From Methylorubrum rhodinum (lineage in GTDB: Bacteria; Pseudomonadota; Alphaproteobacteria; Rhizobiales; Beijerinckiaceae): a stretch of DNA of 64,000 nt. The stretch's first letter is position 1. The number at the start of each line of letters is the position of its first letter. Both the position numbers and the translations under genes were made by a program. Positions 43,883-54,828 of the stretch are shown piece by piece. The DNA lies in assembly GCF_014199935.1 (NCBI RefSeq), contig NZ_JACHOP010000004.1, forward strand, positions 124,001 to 188,000, in the 5' to 3' direction. Below the pieces are notes generated by a model. The model was not told the origin of the DNA, did not search any database, and saw only the letters and a program-made list of their open reading frames with translations.

Positions 43883-45718
43883 ATGAGCCCGCCGCTTCCG
43901 CCCGCCGGCCGGGGCCGGCTCGTGCCGGTTCCGTCGCTTCTGCGGGGATGGGTGCGGGGCAGCGAGGTCGCGCTGGTGCTGCTCGCCGCCGTGACCGGCT
44001 GCATCGGCGGCCTCGCCGTCGCGGGGATGAGCGGGGCCGCCCAGTGGCTGCGGGAGGCGCTGTATCGCCTGCCCGCGGGCGAGCGGCTGAGCGGCCTGCC
44101 GGCGCTGCCGCCCGAGGGCGTGTGGGGCTTACCCTTCCTGGGGCCGGCGCTCGGCGGGATCGCCCTCGGCCTGCTGCTCCTCGCCGTCGGGCGCGGGCGC
44201 AAGCGCCGGGCCGCCATCGATCCGATCGAGGCCAACGCGCTGCATGGCGGGCGCATGTCGCTGCGCGATTCCGTGGAGGTCGCGGCCCAGAACGTCGTCT
44301 CGAACGGGAGCGGCGCCTCGGTCGGGCTGGAGGCGGGCTTCACCCAGATCGCGGCCGGCATCGCCTCGCGGCTCGGGATCGCCTTCGAGATGCGCCGCTC
44401 GGACCTGCGCACGCTGGTGGGCTGCGGTTCGGCGGCGGCGATCGCGGCGGCGTTCGGCTCGCCGCTCACCGGCGCCTTCTACGCCTACGAACTCGTCATC
44501 GGCACCTACACCATCGCGACGCTTGCCCCCGTCGTGGTCGCGGCCCTGTGCGGCAGCCTCGTCGTCCGCGCATTGGCGCCGCATGCGGCCCTGATCGATG
44601 TCGGCGCGCTCACGCTCAGCAAGGCCGGTGTCCTCGATGCCGCCGACACGCTGCCCTGCTTGGCGCTCGGCCTCGTCTGCGCCGGACTCGGCGTCGTGCT
44701 CATGCGGGGGGTCACGCTGGTGGAAGGCGCCTTCCGGGCGACGCGGCTGCCCGCGCCGCTGCGGCCGGCACTCGGGGGGCTCTGCGTCGGCGTGCTGGCG
44801 CTCGCGACCACGCCGCAGGTGCTCTCGGGCGGCCACGGCGCCCTTCACGTCCAGCTCGCCCCCGAGGCGGCGATGACCGCCCTCGCCCTGGCGGGCCTGA
44901 TCGTGGCCAAGGCAGCGGCCTCGGCGGTGTCGATCGGCTCGGGCTTCCGCGGCGGCCTGTTCTTCGCCTCGCTGTTCCTCGGCGCCCTCGTCGGGCGCCT
45001 GTTCGCGCAAGGAGCGCCGCTGGTCTGGCCGGGCTTCGAAGCGTTCGGGCTCGCGCCCGTCGGCTACGCGGTGATCGGCATGAGCGCCTTCGCGGTCGCC
45101 ATCGTCGGCGGGCCGCTCACCATGACCTTCCTGGCGCTGGAGATGACCGGCAGCTTCCCGGTCACCGCCCTCGTGCTGGCGGCGGTGATCGCCTCCTCGC
45201 TGACCGTGCGCAAGACCTTCGGCTACTCCTTCGCCACCTGGCGCTTCCACCTGCGCGGCGAATCGATCCGCAGCGCCCACGACGTCGGCTGGATCCGCAG
45301 CCTGACGGTGGGGCGGATGATGCGGCGGGACATCCGGCCCGTCCCCCTCGACACGCCGATGGCCACCTTCCTGCGGGCGCATCCCCTCGGCTCGCCCTCG
45401 CGGGTCGTGGTGGTGGACGAGCGCGACCGCTATGCCGGCATCGTGGTCGTGCCCGAGGCGCATGCTCGGGCGGCGGAGGAGGGCGGCCCGTCCCGCCTCG
45501 CCGACATCGCCCGCTACGCCGATGCGTTCCTGCTCGCCGACATGAACGCCAAGCAGGCGGCGGAGGCCTTCGACAATGCCGAGAGCGAGGCGCTGGCGGT
45601 GCTCGACGGGGCCGATAGCCGCCGGGTGATCGGGCTCCTGACCGAGAGCCACACGCTCAAGCGCTACAGCGACGAACTCGACCGGCAGCGCCGCGCCGTG
45701 CTCGGCGAGGCCGCGTGA
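43883..45718 (+). CDS. ClC-type chloride channel/antiporter with CBS domains
   Basis: 611 residues. The ClC core of about ten or more membrane helices spans residues 30-460, with the anion-gate segment SNGSGASVGLEAGFTQ (gating Glu retained), GCGSAAAIAAAFGSPLTGAFYAYEL, SIGSGFRGGLFFASLFLGALVGR and the C-terminal GGPLTMTFLALEMTGSF. A cytosolic tail (about 470-600) holds a CBS pair (VGRMMRRDIRPVPLDTPMATFL; ALAVLDGADSRRVIGLLTE). It moves Cl- or another anion. The GSGIP selectivity motif is altered to GSGAS. Start ATG 43883; no partner genes. Confidence 0.9.
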   Translation: MSPPLPPAGRGRLVPVPSLLRGWVRGSEVALVLLAAVTGCIGGLAVAGMSGAAQWLREALYRLPAGERLSGLPALPPEGVWGLPFLGPALGGIALGLLLLAVGRGRKRRAAIDPIEANALHGGRMSLRDSVEVAAQNVVSNGSGASVGLEAGFTQIAAGIASRLGIAFEMRRSDLRTLVGCGSAAAIAAAFGSPLTGAFYAYELVIGTYTIATLAPVVVAALCGSLVVRALAPHAALIDVGALTLSKAGVLDAADTLPCLALGLVCAGLGVVLMRGVTLVEGAFRATRLPAPLRPALGGLCVGVLALATTPQVLSGGHGALHVQLAPEAAMTALALAGLIVAKAAASAVSIGSGFRGGLFFASLFLGALVGRLFAQGAPLVWPGFEAFGLAPVGYAVIGMSAFAVAIVGGPLTMTFLALEMTGSFPVTALVLAAVIASSLTVRKTFGYSFATWRFHLRGESIRSAHDVGWIRSLTVGRMMRRDIRPVPLDTPMATFLRAHPLGSPSRVVVVDERDRYAGIVVVPEAHARAAEEGGPSRLADIARYADAFLLADMNAKQAAEAFDNAESEALAVLDGADSRRVIGLLTESHTLKRYSDELDRQRRAVLGEAA

Positions 45719-45760
45719 GGCGAGGTTCGCTCGCCCCGGCGACGTGATAGGAGCGGAGCC

Positions 45761-46279
45761 ATGCATCTGCGCGACCTCGCGACCGGCCTCGTCGGCTTCC
45801 ACCTTGCCGCCCTCTTCCTTGCCGGTCCGGCGCGAGCCGAGTCCTGCGACGGCTTGACCGTCCGGCTGATCCGGGCGACGGGGGCCTCGCTGGTCGGGCG
45901 CAGCGGGGCGCTCGTGGTGTTCCGCGCCGCCGATGCCGACCGCTTCAGCCTCGATTGCGCGACGCCGCGGCGGCTCCTGTTCCGCTCGGAGCGGCGCGAG
46001 CCGCCGGGCGCCACTTTCGTCCTGATCGGGCAGGCCGCGCGGGCGCTGACCGGGGCGCCGGAGGAGCCGGTCGAGATCCTGACCCGGCGGCTGCATCGGG
46101 ACAGCCTGCTCACCGGCATGCCGCAGCTCGGCCGCGTCGGCGGCGCCGTGATCCGCTGCGATCCCGGTGATCGCCCGGACGGGTTCGGAATTGGCACCCT
46201 CTGCCGCGTCGCCGCCGACCGTCCGTGGCGCGGCTTGCGCCGCAAGGCCGGCCTTCCCGCCGCCGCGAGCGCGGGCTAG
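45761..46279 (+). CDS. Secreted hypothetical protein (172 aa)
   Basis: 172 residues with a signal peptide (LATGLVGFHLAALFLAGPARA, cleavage before ESCDG). The mature part has four cysteines, beta-rich composition (LTVRLIRATGASLVGRSGALVVFRAADADRFSLDC) and a basic C-terminus. No family recognised. GGAGCGGAGCC precedes the ATG; kdsA begins 9 nt after the stop, so the two are probably co-transcribed. Confidence 0.72.
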   Translation: MHLRDLATGLVGFHLAALFLAGPARAESCDGLTVRLIRATGASLVGRSGALVVFRAADADRFSLDCATPRRLLFRSERREPPGATFVLIGQAARALTGAPEEPVEILTRRLHRDSLLTGMPQLGRVGGAVIRCDPGDRPDGFGIGTLCRVAADRPWRGLRRKAGLPAAASAG

Positions 46280-46288
46280 AGGGCGGCC

Positions 46289-47152
46289 ATGACCGATTCC
46301 GCTTCTGCCCCCGGCCCCGTCGTCCGCGCCGGCGCTGTCGCCTTCGCCAACCACCTGCCGCTGGCGCTGATCGCCGGGCCCTGCCAGCTGGAGGGGCGCG
46401 GCCACGCCCTCGAGGTCGCCGCGGCGCTGAAGGAGATGGCCGCCCGCCTCGGCATCGGCCTCGTCTTCAAGTCGTCCTTCGACAAGGCCAACCGCACCTC
46501 CGGCGCCACGGCCCGCGGCGTCGGCCTCGACGAGGCGCTGCCGGTCTTCGCCGAGATCCGCGAATCCCTGGGCCTGCCGGTGCTCACCGACGTGCACGAG
46601 GCCGAACAATGCGCCCGCGCGGCGCAGGCCGTCGACATCCTCCAGATCCCGGCCTTCCTCTGCCGCCAGACCGATCTGCTGCTCGCCGCCGCCGCGACGG
46701 GGCGGGTCGTCAACGTCAAGAAGGGGCAGTTCCTGGCGCCCTGGGACATGAAGCACGTCGCCGCCAAGGTGACGCAGGCCGGCAACCCGAACGTCATCGT
46801 CAGCGAGCGCGGCGCCTCGTTCGGCTACAACACCCTCGTCTCCGACATGCGCGCCCTGCCGATCATGGCGCAGGTGACGGGCGGGGCGCCGGTGGTGTTC
46901 GATGCGACCCATTCGGTGCAGCAGCCCGGCGGCCAGGGCGCGACCTCCGGAGGGCAGCGGGAATTCGTCGGCGTGCTGGCCCGCGCGGCGGTCGCGGTCG
47001 GCGTGGCCGGCGTATTCATCGAGACCCATCCCGATCCCGATCGAGCGCCCTCCGATGGGCCGAACATGGTGCCGCTCAAGCGACTGCCGGAACTGATCGA
47101 GACGTTGATGGCGTTCGACCGGCTCGCCAAGGCCACGCGCGATTCGGCCTGA
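46289..47152 (+). CDS. kdsA: 3-deoxy-8-phosphooctulonate synthase (KDO-8-P synthase)
   Basis: 287 residues. [61 protein letters not shown], the [16 protein letters not shown] block and [23 protein letters not shown] define KdsA. It condenses phosphoenolpyruvate with arabinose-5-phosphate to make the KDO precursor of lipid A and core lipopolysaccharide. Its position upstream of eno, ftsB and pdh fits the gene order of Rhizobiales. Confidence 0.97.
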   Translation: MTDSASAPGPVVRAGAVAFANHLPLALIAGPCQLEGRGHALEVAAALKEMAARLGIGLVFKSSFDKANRTSGATARGVGLDEALPVFAEIRESLGLPVLTDVHEAEQCARAAQAVDILQIPAFLCRQTDLLLAAAATGRVVNVKKGQFLAPWDMKHVAAKVTQAGNPNVIVSERGASFGYNTLVSDMRALPIMAQVTGGAPVVFDATHSVQQPGGQGATSGGQREFVGVLARAAVAVGVAGVFIETHPDPDRAPSDGPNMVPLKRLPELIETLMAFDRLAKATRDSA

Positions 47153-47285
47153 GGCGTCCTTGCGGCTCGGCCGAGGCTTGAGCCACACCGGCTTCAGGTT
47201 CAGTTCAGGTCGCGCGGATAGTATCGTCCGATCAATTCATGAGCGCGACGGGCGGATCGAGCCAAGAAGGCCGCAGGAGTGAAAC

Positions 47286-47310
47286 GGAACTTTCAGTCAA
47301 GCTGGACGTT
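47286..47310 (+). promoter_or_regulatory. EcfG (PhyR-regulon) promoter of the glycine-rich protein gene
   Basis: GGAAC (47286-47290), 16-nt spacer, CGTT (47307-47310): an exact match to the alphaproteobacterial general-stress-response consensus. It lies 36 bp before the ATG at 47347, giving a leader of about 30 nt. Confidence 0.65.
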
Positions 47311-47346
47311 CTGCCCCTCAATCCGTCGCCAGATCGAAAGGATACC

Positions 47347-47682
47347 ATGCGCAAGCTCGCACTCGTCACCGCCGCCCTTCTCTCCGTCGGCACGCTGACC
47401 GCGACGACCTCGGCCGATGCGCGGCCCGGTCGCGGCTGGGGCCATCACCACAATGGCGGCGGCTATCACGGCGGCGGCTACGGCCGTGGTGCCTATTACG
47501 GCGGGCGCCGCCGTGGCATCGGCACCGGCGCAGCCGTCGGCCTCGGCATCGCGGGCCTCGCGGCCGGCGCGATCGCCGCCGGTGCGGCCCGTGACGCCTA
47601 TTACCGCGACGGCTACCGTCGTCCCGCCTACGGCTACGGTGGCGGCTATGGCCGTCCGGCCTACGGCTACGGCGGCTACTGA
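47347..47682 (+). CDS. Secreted Gly/Tyr-rich protein (111 aa), probably stress-induced
   Basis: 111 residues: signal peptide (MRKLALVTAALLSVGTLTATTSADA), a Gly/His/Tyr-rich section (HHHNGGGYHGGGYGRGAYYGG), a Gly/Ala hydrophobic stretch resembling a glycine-zipper (GTGAAVGLGIAGLAAGAIAAG) and two copies of RPAYGYGGGYG. Glycine-zipper plus Tyr-rich repeats suggest an outer-membrane or surface protein; function unknown. An exact EcfG-type promoter precedes it and a strong terminator follows, so it is a single-gene stress unit. Confidence 0.78.
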   Translation: MRKLALVTAALLSVGTLTATTSADARPGRGWGHHHNGGGYHGGGYGRGAYYGGRRRGIGTGAAVGLGIAGLAAGAIAAGAARDAYYRDGYRRPAYGYGGGYGRPAYGYGGY

Positions 47683-47705
47683 GCCGTTCCATAGGGTTTG
47701 AGAGA

Positions 47706-47734
47706 GGGCGGCCGAGCGATCGGCCGCCCTTTTT
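47706..47734 (+). terminator. Rho-independent terminator of the glycine-rich gene
   Basis: Perfect 10-bp stem GGGCGGCCGA / TCGGCCGCCC with a four-base loop, followed by TTTTT; 23 nt past the stop codon. Confidence 0.9.
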
Positions 47735-47765
47735 CGTGCACGGAATCCAAAAGAATCCCAGATAA

Positions 47766-48227
47766 TCAGCCGCGGCCGCGATAGGGCGCGACGCCCTGGT
47801 CCGGCAGCCAGACGCTCTGGAGCGGCGCCCCGCTCTGCCAGAACACGTCGATCGGGATGCCGCCACGCGGATACCAGTAGCCGCCGATCCGCAGCCAGCG
47901 CGGTTCGAGCAGGCCGACCAGTCGCCGGCCGATGCCGACGGTGCAATCCTCGTGGAAGGCGCCGTGGTTGCGGAAGGCGCCGAGATAGAGCTTGAGCGAC
48001 TTCGATTCGACCAGCCAGCGATCCGGCACGTAGTCGATCACCAGCGTGGCGAAGTCCGGCTGCCCGGTGACCGGGCAGAGCGAGGTGAATTCCGGCGCGG
48101 TGAAGCGCGCCAGGTAATCCGTGTCGGCATGCGGATTGGGCACGCGGTCGAGCTGCGCCGCCTCGGGCGATTCGGGCATCGGCGTCTGCCGGCCGAGTTG
48201 CTTGGCGTGGTCTTCGATCTTCGTCAT
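47766..48227 (-). CDS. queF: NADPH-dependent 7-cyano-7-deazaguanine reductase (QueF)
   Basis: 153 residues, the short (type I, YkvM-like) form. Catalytic Cys51 is in [15 protein letters not shown] with Asp58; the family motif [21 protein letters not shown] (Glu74 onward) binds substrate and NADPH. It reduces preQ0 to preQ1, the substrate of Tgt, so it joins queA-tgt at 40-42 kb in queuosine synthesis. Monocistronic, opposite in direction to kdsA and eno. Confidence 0.96.
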   Translation of the reverse strand: MTKIEDHAKQLGRQTPMPESPEAAQLDRVPNPHADTDYLARFTAPEFTSLCPVTGQPDFATLVIDYVPDRWLVESKSLKLYLGAFRNHGAFHEDCTVGIGRRLVGLLEPRWLRIGGYWYPRGGIPIDVFWQSGAPLQSVWLPDQGVAPYRGRG

Positions 48228-49854
<1,627 letters not shown>

Positions 49855-49932
49855 ACCCCGGCACAGTCCTGGGGGCGGTGATCGCTCCCAGGACCGGTCA
49901 ATGATCTGCCGGCCCTCAAGGCCCGGCGCGCT

Positions 49933-50966
49933 TCAGAGGATGAACCAGCCGAGATCGGGCTTCTCGTGGACGTCGGCGAGGAAGATCGGGTGCTTGCTGC
50001 CGGCGTCCTGGTCGGTCTGGAGGTAGATCGTCGTCCCGCCCGACGATTCCCGGTAGGAGATCTGCCCCGTCTTGCCGTGGAGCTGGTACGGCTCGATGCC
50101 GTTCTGCTTGAACAGCTCCGAGGTGCCGAGTGCCCTCACGTCGATGCGGTCGCCCTCGCGGAAGTTGAAATCGGTGATCGTCTCGGTCCCGGCCTGCGGC
50201 TCGTCGTAGATGACGAACAGGTCCGCGCCCGCGCCGCCCGTCATGTCGTCCCGGCCCGGGCCGCCGTGCAGCACATCCCGGCCCTTGCCGCCGCTCAGGG
50301 TATCGTTCCCTTCGCCCCCGTAGAGCACATCGTCGCCGACATCGCCGTAAAGCCAGTCCCCGTTCCCGTTGCCGTAGAGCTTGTCGTTGCCGTCGCCGCC
50401 GTAGAGACGGTCGCGCCCCGTCTCGGCCGAATCGTATTGGCCCGAGCCGCCGTAGATCGTGTCGTTGCCGAGCCCGCCATAGAGGGTGTCGGTGTCGGCC
50501 CCACCGTGGATCGTGTCGTTGCCGCGTCCGCCGAGAACGTTGTCGCCGCCCGCGCCGCCGTAGATCACGTCGTCGCCGTTGCCGCCGTCGAGATGTCTTT
50601 GCTGAAATCCGTGGTGTCGTTTCGGCTGCTGCCGCCGACGAGGGTATCGTTTCCATCGCCTCCGAACAGGGTGTCGGCATCACGACCGCCGACGAGGACG
50701 TCGTCGCCGCCATTGCCGTAGAGCTCGTCGCTGCCGTCCTCGCCGTAGAGCCTATCCGCCGATGTGTCGTCGCTCGGACCGGACCCGGACCCGCCGTAGA
50801 GCTTGTCACGGCCGAGGCCGCCATAAAGAATATCGGACCCGGCGGCGCCGTAGATTTTGTCCTTACCATTGAAGCCTTGGATGGTGTTGCCCAAGGCGTT
50901 GCCGAACAGCTCGTCGACGACGTCGGTTCCTTTGAGAACTCTGCCCGTCGCCTTGATCTTTGCCAT
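49933..50966 (-). pseudogene. RTX-type calcium-binding repeat protein, split by a single-base frameshift
   Basis: The N-terminal piece (50966 down to a TGA at 50565) starts at an ATG with GGGAGGA upstream: AKIKATGRVLKGTDVVDELFGNALGN, then nonapeptides such as GGNGDDVLVGGRDADTLFGG. The C-terminal piece (49933 to about 50600) continues in another frame with GGxGxDxLYGG repeats and ends in a peptidase_M10_C/RTX-like tail (TETITDFNFREGDRIDVRAL). Inserting one base near 50598 would give a continuous 344-residue protein. About 15 Ca-binding repeats; no signal peptide, so type I secretion would be expected. Inserted opposite to eno and ftsB. Confidence 0.72.
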
Positions 50967-51336
50967 GGTGTCCTCCCGGTTCAAATTTGTTGTGAAGCGC
51001 GATGGGCGCAATATTATTGATTATGAAATTGATTTCAACCGCCTTCTTATTGTGCGAATTTATTCAATATTGCAAAAATCACAGTTGGCAGACAGCGATG
51101 CGGGCACTAATATGTGAATTTTTTCCTGCACCGCAGCCGGCAGGAAAAACAATTTGGCATGGCGCGAGAACAGGATGCAGTTATGCAACCTGAAGCGCAG
51201 CGCAATTCTGGAAAGCTCTTTCAGGTTGCTTCGGCCGATGCGCCGATTCTGGTTTGATCCGGCCCGACATCCTTTCCGGTGTCGAGGGCGGTCTCTTAAC
51301 CCTTTGGTCACCCTGTCGCGCGATCCTGCCGTCGCC
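50967..51336. other. AT-rich intergenic region between the RTX gene and ftsB
   Basis: 370 bp without a gene. Bases 51010-51180 are markedly AT-rich for this genome (runs such as AATATTATTGATTATG and ATTTATTCAATATTGC), typical of a foreign or silenced promoter region. It includes an inverted repeat at 51120-51149. It must contain the leftward RTX promoter and the rightward promoter of ftsB/pdh. Confidence 0.6.
51120..51149. repeat. 10-bp perfect inverted repeat TTTTTCCTGC ... GCAGGAAAAA
   Basis: Two perfect 10-bp arms separated by 10 bp (ACCGCAGCCG). With T-runs and A-runs outside a short GC stem, it could act as a bidirectional terminator or as a regulator-binding site. It lies 150 bp upstream of the RTX start and 190 bp upstream of ftsB. 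Confidence 0.55.
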
Positions 51337-51648
51337 ATGGTCATCCGCCGCCGCGTCCGCGCCATCGTCGTCCCCGCCGTCCTCTGGACGGTCTCCGCGC
51401 TCGTCGTCGGATACTTCGTGCATCAGGCCGAGAGCGGCAGCCGCGGCCTGGAGGCGAAGCGGGCGCTCAAGATCGAGGCCTACGGCCTGAACCGGGACCT
51501 CGCCGCCGCCAAGGCCGAGCGGGCGACCTGGGAGCACCGCGTCTCCCTGTTGCGCAGCGAGCAGATCGACCGCGATCTCCTGGAAGAGCGCGCCCGCGTC
51601 GTGCTCGGCCGCGTCCACGCCAACGACCTCGTGATCATCGATCCGTGA
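51337..51648 (+). CDS. ftsB: Septum formation initiator FtsB/DivIC-like protein
   Basis: 103 residues: one membrane helix (AIVVPAVLWTVSALVVGYFVHQA, residues about 9-31) then a periplasmic coiled coil ([54 protein letters not shown]). This is the DivIC/FtsB architecture of a divisome bridge between FtsL and FtsQ. Its place between eno and pdhA is the standard alphaproteobacterial location. I chose ATG 51337; the frame is open to 51154 without a better start. Confidence 0.9.
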   Translation: MVIRRRVRAIVVPAVLWTVSALVVGYFVHQAESGSRGLEAKRALKIEAYGLNRDLAAAKAERATWEHRVSLLRSEQIDRDLLEERARVVLGRVHANDLVIIDP

Positions 51649-51836
51649 GGCGAATCCTGATCTGAGTCCCAAGTTTTTCTTGTCGAAAGGCGACGCTTTC
51701 GAAGCTTATCCTTGCTTAGTCGGGGCAGGTTCAAGCGTCGCGGTGACAGCGCCTCTCCGCTGTCAGTCGCGCCCTCGCTTTCCGAAATCGGCTGGCCTAG
51801 AACCCGAGCCAACAGATCGAGTTCGGGAGGTCGCCG

Positions 51837-52886
51837 ATGGATGCAGGCAACGAGGCGGGGAAGCCCGCCGCGAGCGCGGAGGCGCCGCAGCACCAGCCCG
51901 CACCGAATATTCCGCAATTCACCAAGGACGAGGACCTCCACGCCTATCGTGAGATGCTCCTCATCCGCCGCTTCGAGGAGAAGGCCGGCCAGCTCTACGG
52001 TATGGGCCTGATCGGCGGCTTCTGTCACTTGTACATTGGTCAGGAAGCGGTCGTCGTCGGCATGCAGATGGCCGGCGAGGACGGCGACCAGAACATCACC
52101 GGCTACCGCGACCACGGCCACATGCTGGCCTGCGGCATGGAGGCCAAGGGCGTGATGGCCGAGCTGACCGGACGCCGCGGCGGCTATTCCCGCGGCAAGG
52201 GCGGCTCGATGCACATGTTCAGCCGCGAAAAGCAGTTCTTCGGCGGTCACGGCATCGTCGGCGCGCAGGTCTCGCTCGGCACGGGGCTGGCCTTCGCCGA
52301 CGCCTACCTGAAGAACGGCAAGGTCAGCTTCACCTATATGGGCGACGGCGCGGCCAACCAGGGCCAGGTCTACGAGAGCTTCAACATGGCGGCTCTGTGG
52401 AAGCTGCCGGTCGTCTACGTCATCGAGAACAACCGCTACGCCATGGGCACCTCGGTCGCCCGCGCCTCGGCGCAGACCGATTTCTCCAAGCGCGGCCTCT
52501 CCTTCGGCATCCCCGGCGAGCAGGTCGACGGCATGGACGTGCGCACCGTCCGCGAGGCGGCGGCCCGCGCCATCCATCACGCCCGCTCGGGCGAGGGCCC
52601 CTACATCCTCGAGATGCAGACCTACCGCTACCGCGGCCACTCGATGTCCGACCCGGCCAAGTACCGGACCAAGGACGAGGTCTCGAAGATGCGCGACGAG
52701 CACGACCCGATCGAGATGGTGCGCAAGCGCCTGATCGAGGCGCACGGCGTGCCGGAGGCCGACCTGAAGGGCATCGACGCCAAGGTCCGCGAGATCGTCA
52801 ACGAATCCGCCGATTTCGCGACCCACGATCCCGAGCCCGATCCGTCCGAGCTCTGGACCGACATCTTGCTCGAAGCCCGCGCCTGA
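51837..52886 (+). CDS. pdhA: Pyruvate dehydrogenase E1 component, alpha subunit
   Basis: 349 residues. The thiamine-diphosphate/Mg motif GDGAANQGQVYESFNMAALWKLPVVYVIENN (GDG ... NN) and the conserved MEAKGVMAELTGRRGGYSRGKGGSMHMF and YRYRGHSMSDPAKYR loops are intact. With PdhB it decarboxylates pyruvate and acetylates lipoyl-E2. Heterotetrameric E1 of this type is usual in alphaproteobacteria. GGGAGG precedes ATG 51837. First gene of the pdh cluster; 131 nt to pdhB. Confidence 0.97.
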   Translation: MDAGNEAGKPAASAEAPQHQPAPNIPQFTKDEDLHAYREMLLIRRFEEKAGQLYGMGLIGGFCHLYIGQEAVVVGMQMAGEDGDQNITGYRDHGHMLACGMEAKGVMAELTGRRGGYSRGKGGSMHMFSREKQFFGGHGIVGAQVSLGTGLAFADAYLKNGKVSFTYMGDGAANQGQVYESFNMAALWKLPVVYVIENNRYAMGTSVARASAQTDFSKRGLSFGIPGEQVDGMDVRTVREAAARAIHHARSGEGPYILEMQTYRYRGHSMSDPAKYRTKDEVSKMRDEHDPIEMVRKRLIEAHGVPEADLKGIDAKVREIVNESADFATHDPEPDPSELWTDILLEARA

Positions 52887-53017
52887 GGCGCGAACACCCT
52901 CCTCGCAGGACTCTGGGGGCGCATGGGCCGGCTTCGCTCCGGCGGCGGGACTTGCCCGCCGCGGAAACGCGAAGCCCGCCTCCGACGTCCCGGACGAAGG
53001 ATCGATAGAGCAGCGCC

Positions 53018-54466
53018 ATGGCGACCGACATCCTGATGCCCGCCCTCTCTCCGACCATGGAGGAGGGAAAGCTCGCCAAGTGGCTCAAGAAGGAGGGCGA
53101 CGCGATCAAGTCCGGCGACGTGCTGGCCGAGATCGAGACCGACAAGGCGACCATGGAGGTCGAGGCGATCGACGAGGGCGTGCTCGCCAAGATCCTCGTG
53201 CCGGACGGCACCGAGAACGTGGCGGTCAACACGCCCATCGCGATCATCGCCGCCGAGGGCGAGGACGTGTCGGCCGCGGCCGCGAGCGGCGGCAAGGGCA
53301 AGCCGAACGGCGCCGACAAGGGCGCCGCCGCCCCGACGCCGGACATGGACGCGGAAGGCATGGCGGACAAGTCCGCCGCCACCGCCAAGACCGGCGACGA
53401 CGCCCCCCGCGCCCCGGCCGCGCCCGCGATCATCAAGAACACCGCCAGCGCCCCCGTCATGGACGAGTTCCCGCCGGACTCCCCGATGGAGACGCAGAGC
53501 GTGCGCGAGGCGTTGCGCGACGCCATGGCGGAAGAGATGCGCCGGGACGAGATGGTCATGGTGATGGGCGAGGAGGTCGCCGAGTATCAGGGCGCCTACA
53601 AGATCACGCAGGGTCTGCTGCAGGAATTCGGCGCGCGGCGCGTGGTCGACACCCCGATCACCGAGCATGGCTTCGCCGGTATCGGCGTCGGCGCGGCGTT
53701 CATGGGCCTCAAGCCCATCGTCGAGTTCATGACCTTCAACTTCGCCATGCAGGCAATCGACCACATCATCAACTCGGCGGCCAAGACCCTCTACATGTCG
53801 GGCGGCCAGCTCGGCTGCCCGATCGTGTTCCGCGGCCCCAACGGCGCGGCGGCCCGCGTCGGCGCCCAGCACAGCCACGACTATTCCGCGTGGTACTCGA
53901 ACGTGCCGGGCCTCAAGGTGATCGCCCCCTACACGGCCTCCGACGCCAAGGGCCTGCTCAAGGCCGCGATCCGCGACCCGAACCCGATCATCTTCCTCGA
54001 GAACGAGATCCTCTACGGCCAGTCGTTCCCGGTGCCGAAGATCGACGACCTCGTCCTGCCGATCGGCAAGGCGCGCATCCACCGCCCCGGCACGGATGTG
54101 ACCATCGTCTCCTTCTCGATCGGCATGACCTACGCCCTCAAGGCGGCGCAGGCGCTGGCCGAGCAGGGCATCGAGGCCGAGGTGATCGACCTGCGCACCA
54201 TCCGCCCGATGGACTCGGACACGATCGTCGAGTCCGTGAAGAAGACCGGCCGCTGCGTCACCGTCGAGGAAGGTTTTCCGCAGTCGGGCATCGGCGCCGA
54301 GATCGCCGCGCGCCTGATGGTCGATGCCTTCGACTATCTCGACGCCCCCGTCCTGCGGGTCACCGGCAAGGACGTGCCGATGCCCTACGCGGCCAACCTG
54401 GAAAAGCTCGCCCTGCCCAACGTCGCCGAGGTGATCGAGGCGGCCAAGGCGGTCTGCTACAAGTAG
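53018..54466 (+). CDS. pdhB: Pyruvate dehydrogenase E1 beta subunit with N-terminal lipoyl domain
   Basis: 482 residues. Residues 1-80 form a lipoyl domain with lipoyl-Lys43 ([13 protein letters not shown]); a Lys/Ala/Pro/Asp-rich linker (about 85-150) follows; then the transketolase-like beta subunit ([37 protein letters not shown] ... [32 protein letters not shown]). The DNA of the lipoyl domain is about 91% identical to that of pdhC over 183 bp. The DUF5076 gene follows directly, with no gap. Confidence 0.97.
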   Translation: MATDILMPALSPTMEEGKLAKWLKKEGDAIKSGDVLAEIETDKATMEVEAIDEGVLAKILVPDGTENVAVNTPIAIIAAEGEDVSAAAASGGKGKPNGADKGAAAPTPDMDAEGMADKSAATAKTGDDAPRAPAAPAIIKNTASAPVMDEFPPDSPMETQSVREALRDAMAEEMRRDEMVMVMGEEVAEYQGAYKITQGLLQEFGARRVVDTPITEHGFAGIGVGAAFMGLKPIVEFMTFNFAMQAIDHIINSAAKTLYMSGGQLGCPIVFRGPNGAAARVGAQHSHDYSAWYSNVPGLKVIAPYTASDAKGLLKAAIRDPNPIIFLENEILYGQSFPVPKIDDLVLPIGKARIHRPGTDVTIVSFSIGMTYALKAAQALAEQGIEAEVIDLRTIRPMDSDTIVESVKKTGRCVTVEEGFPQSGIGAEIAARLMVDAFDYLDAPVLRVTGKDVPMPYAANLEKLALPNVAEVIEAAKAVCYK

Positions 54467-54745
54467 ATGTCGGACACGTTCGAAGAGCTGGAGGTTCCGC
54501 CCGACGCCCTGGAACAGGGCGGGATCGAGATCGTGCGGGCCTCCATCGTCGATGGTGCCGTCAGCGTGGCGCTCCGGCGCGCCTTCGACGACCCGGCGAC
54601 CTGGGGCCGGCTCTTCCTCGATCTCGCGCGGCAGGCCGCCCGCACCTACGCGCTGGAATCGGAGATGTCCGAGGAGGAGGCCTTCGAGCGCATCCGCGCC
54701 GGCTGGGAGGCCGAGAGCCTCGATCCCGGCAACACCCTCAATTAG
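54467..54745 (+). CDS. DUF5076 domain-containing protein
   Basis: 92 residues starting at the ATG immediately after the pdhB stop. SDTFEELEVPPDALEQGGIEIVRASIVDGAVSVALRRAFDDPATWGRLFLDLARQAARTY matches the DUF5076 family, which appears between pdhB and pdhC in many Rhizobiales. No signal peptide or membrane segment. The strict linkage suggests a role with the pyruvate dehydrogenase complex, but none is demonstrated. Confidence 0.85.
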   Translation: MSDTFEELEVPPDALEQGGIEIVRASIVDGAVSVALRRAFDDPATWGRLFLDLARQAARTYALESEMSEEEAFERIRAGWEAESLDPGNTLN

Positions 54746-54828
54746 CCACGGGCCGGCGACGCGATGGAACGCCCCGACGCAGAAAAAATCCGCCCTTCCC
54801 TCGTGCCGGCCCAGCGGAGGCCGTGACC

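Noticed and set aside
44129..47188. Open frame of about 1,019 codons on the minus strand across the ClC, secreted-protein and kdsA genes
   Set aside because: Product is low-complexity Arg/Gly/Glu/Asp/Ala sequence with no domain, antisense to three well-supported genes; typical of long spurious frames in 70% GC DNA.
49933..50568. Treating the second half of the RTX protein as an independent gene starting at GTG 50568
   Set aside because: No ribosome site before the GTG, and repeats run on continuously from the first half in a shifted frame; a one-base lesion explains both pieces better.
53080..54828. Continuation upstream of the Uma2 frame through pdhB and the DUF5076 gene
   Set aside because: Out of frame with PdhB, low-complexity basic sequence; the Uma2 family begins at 54829.
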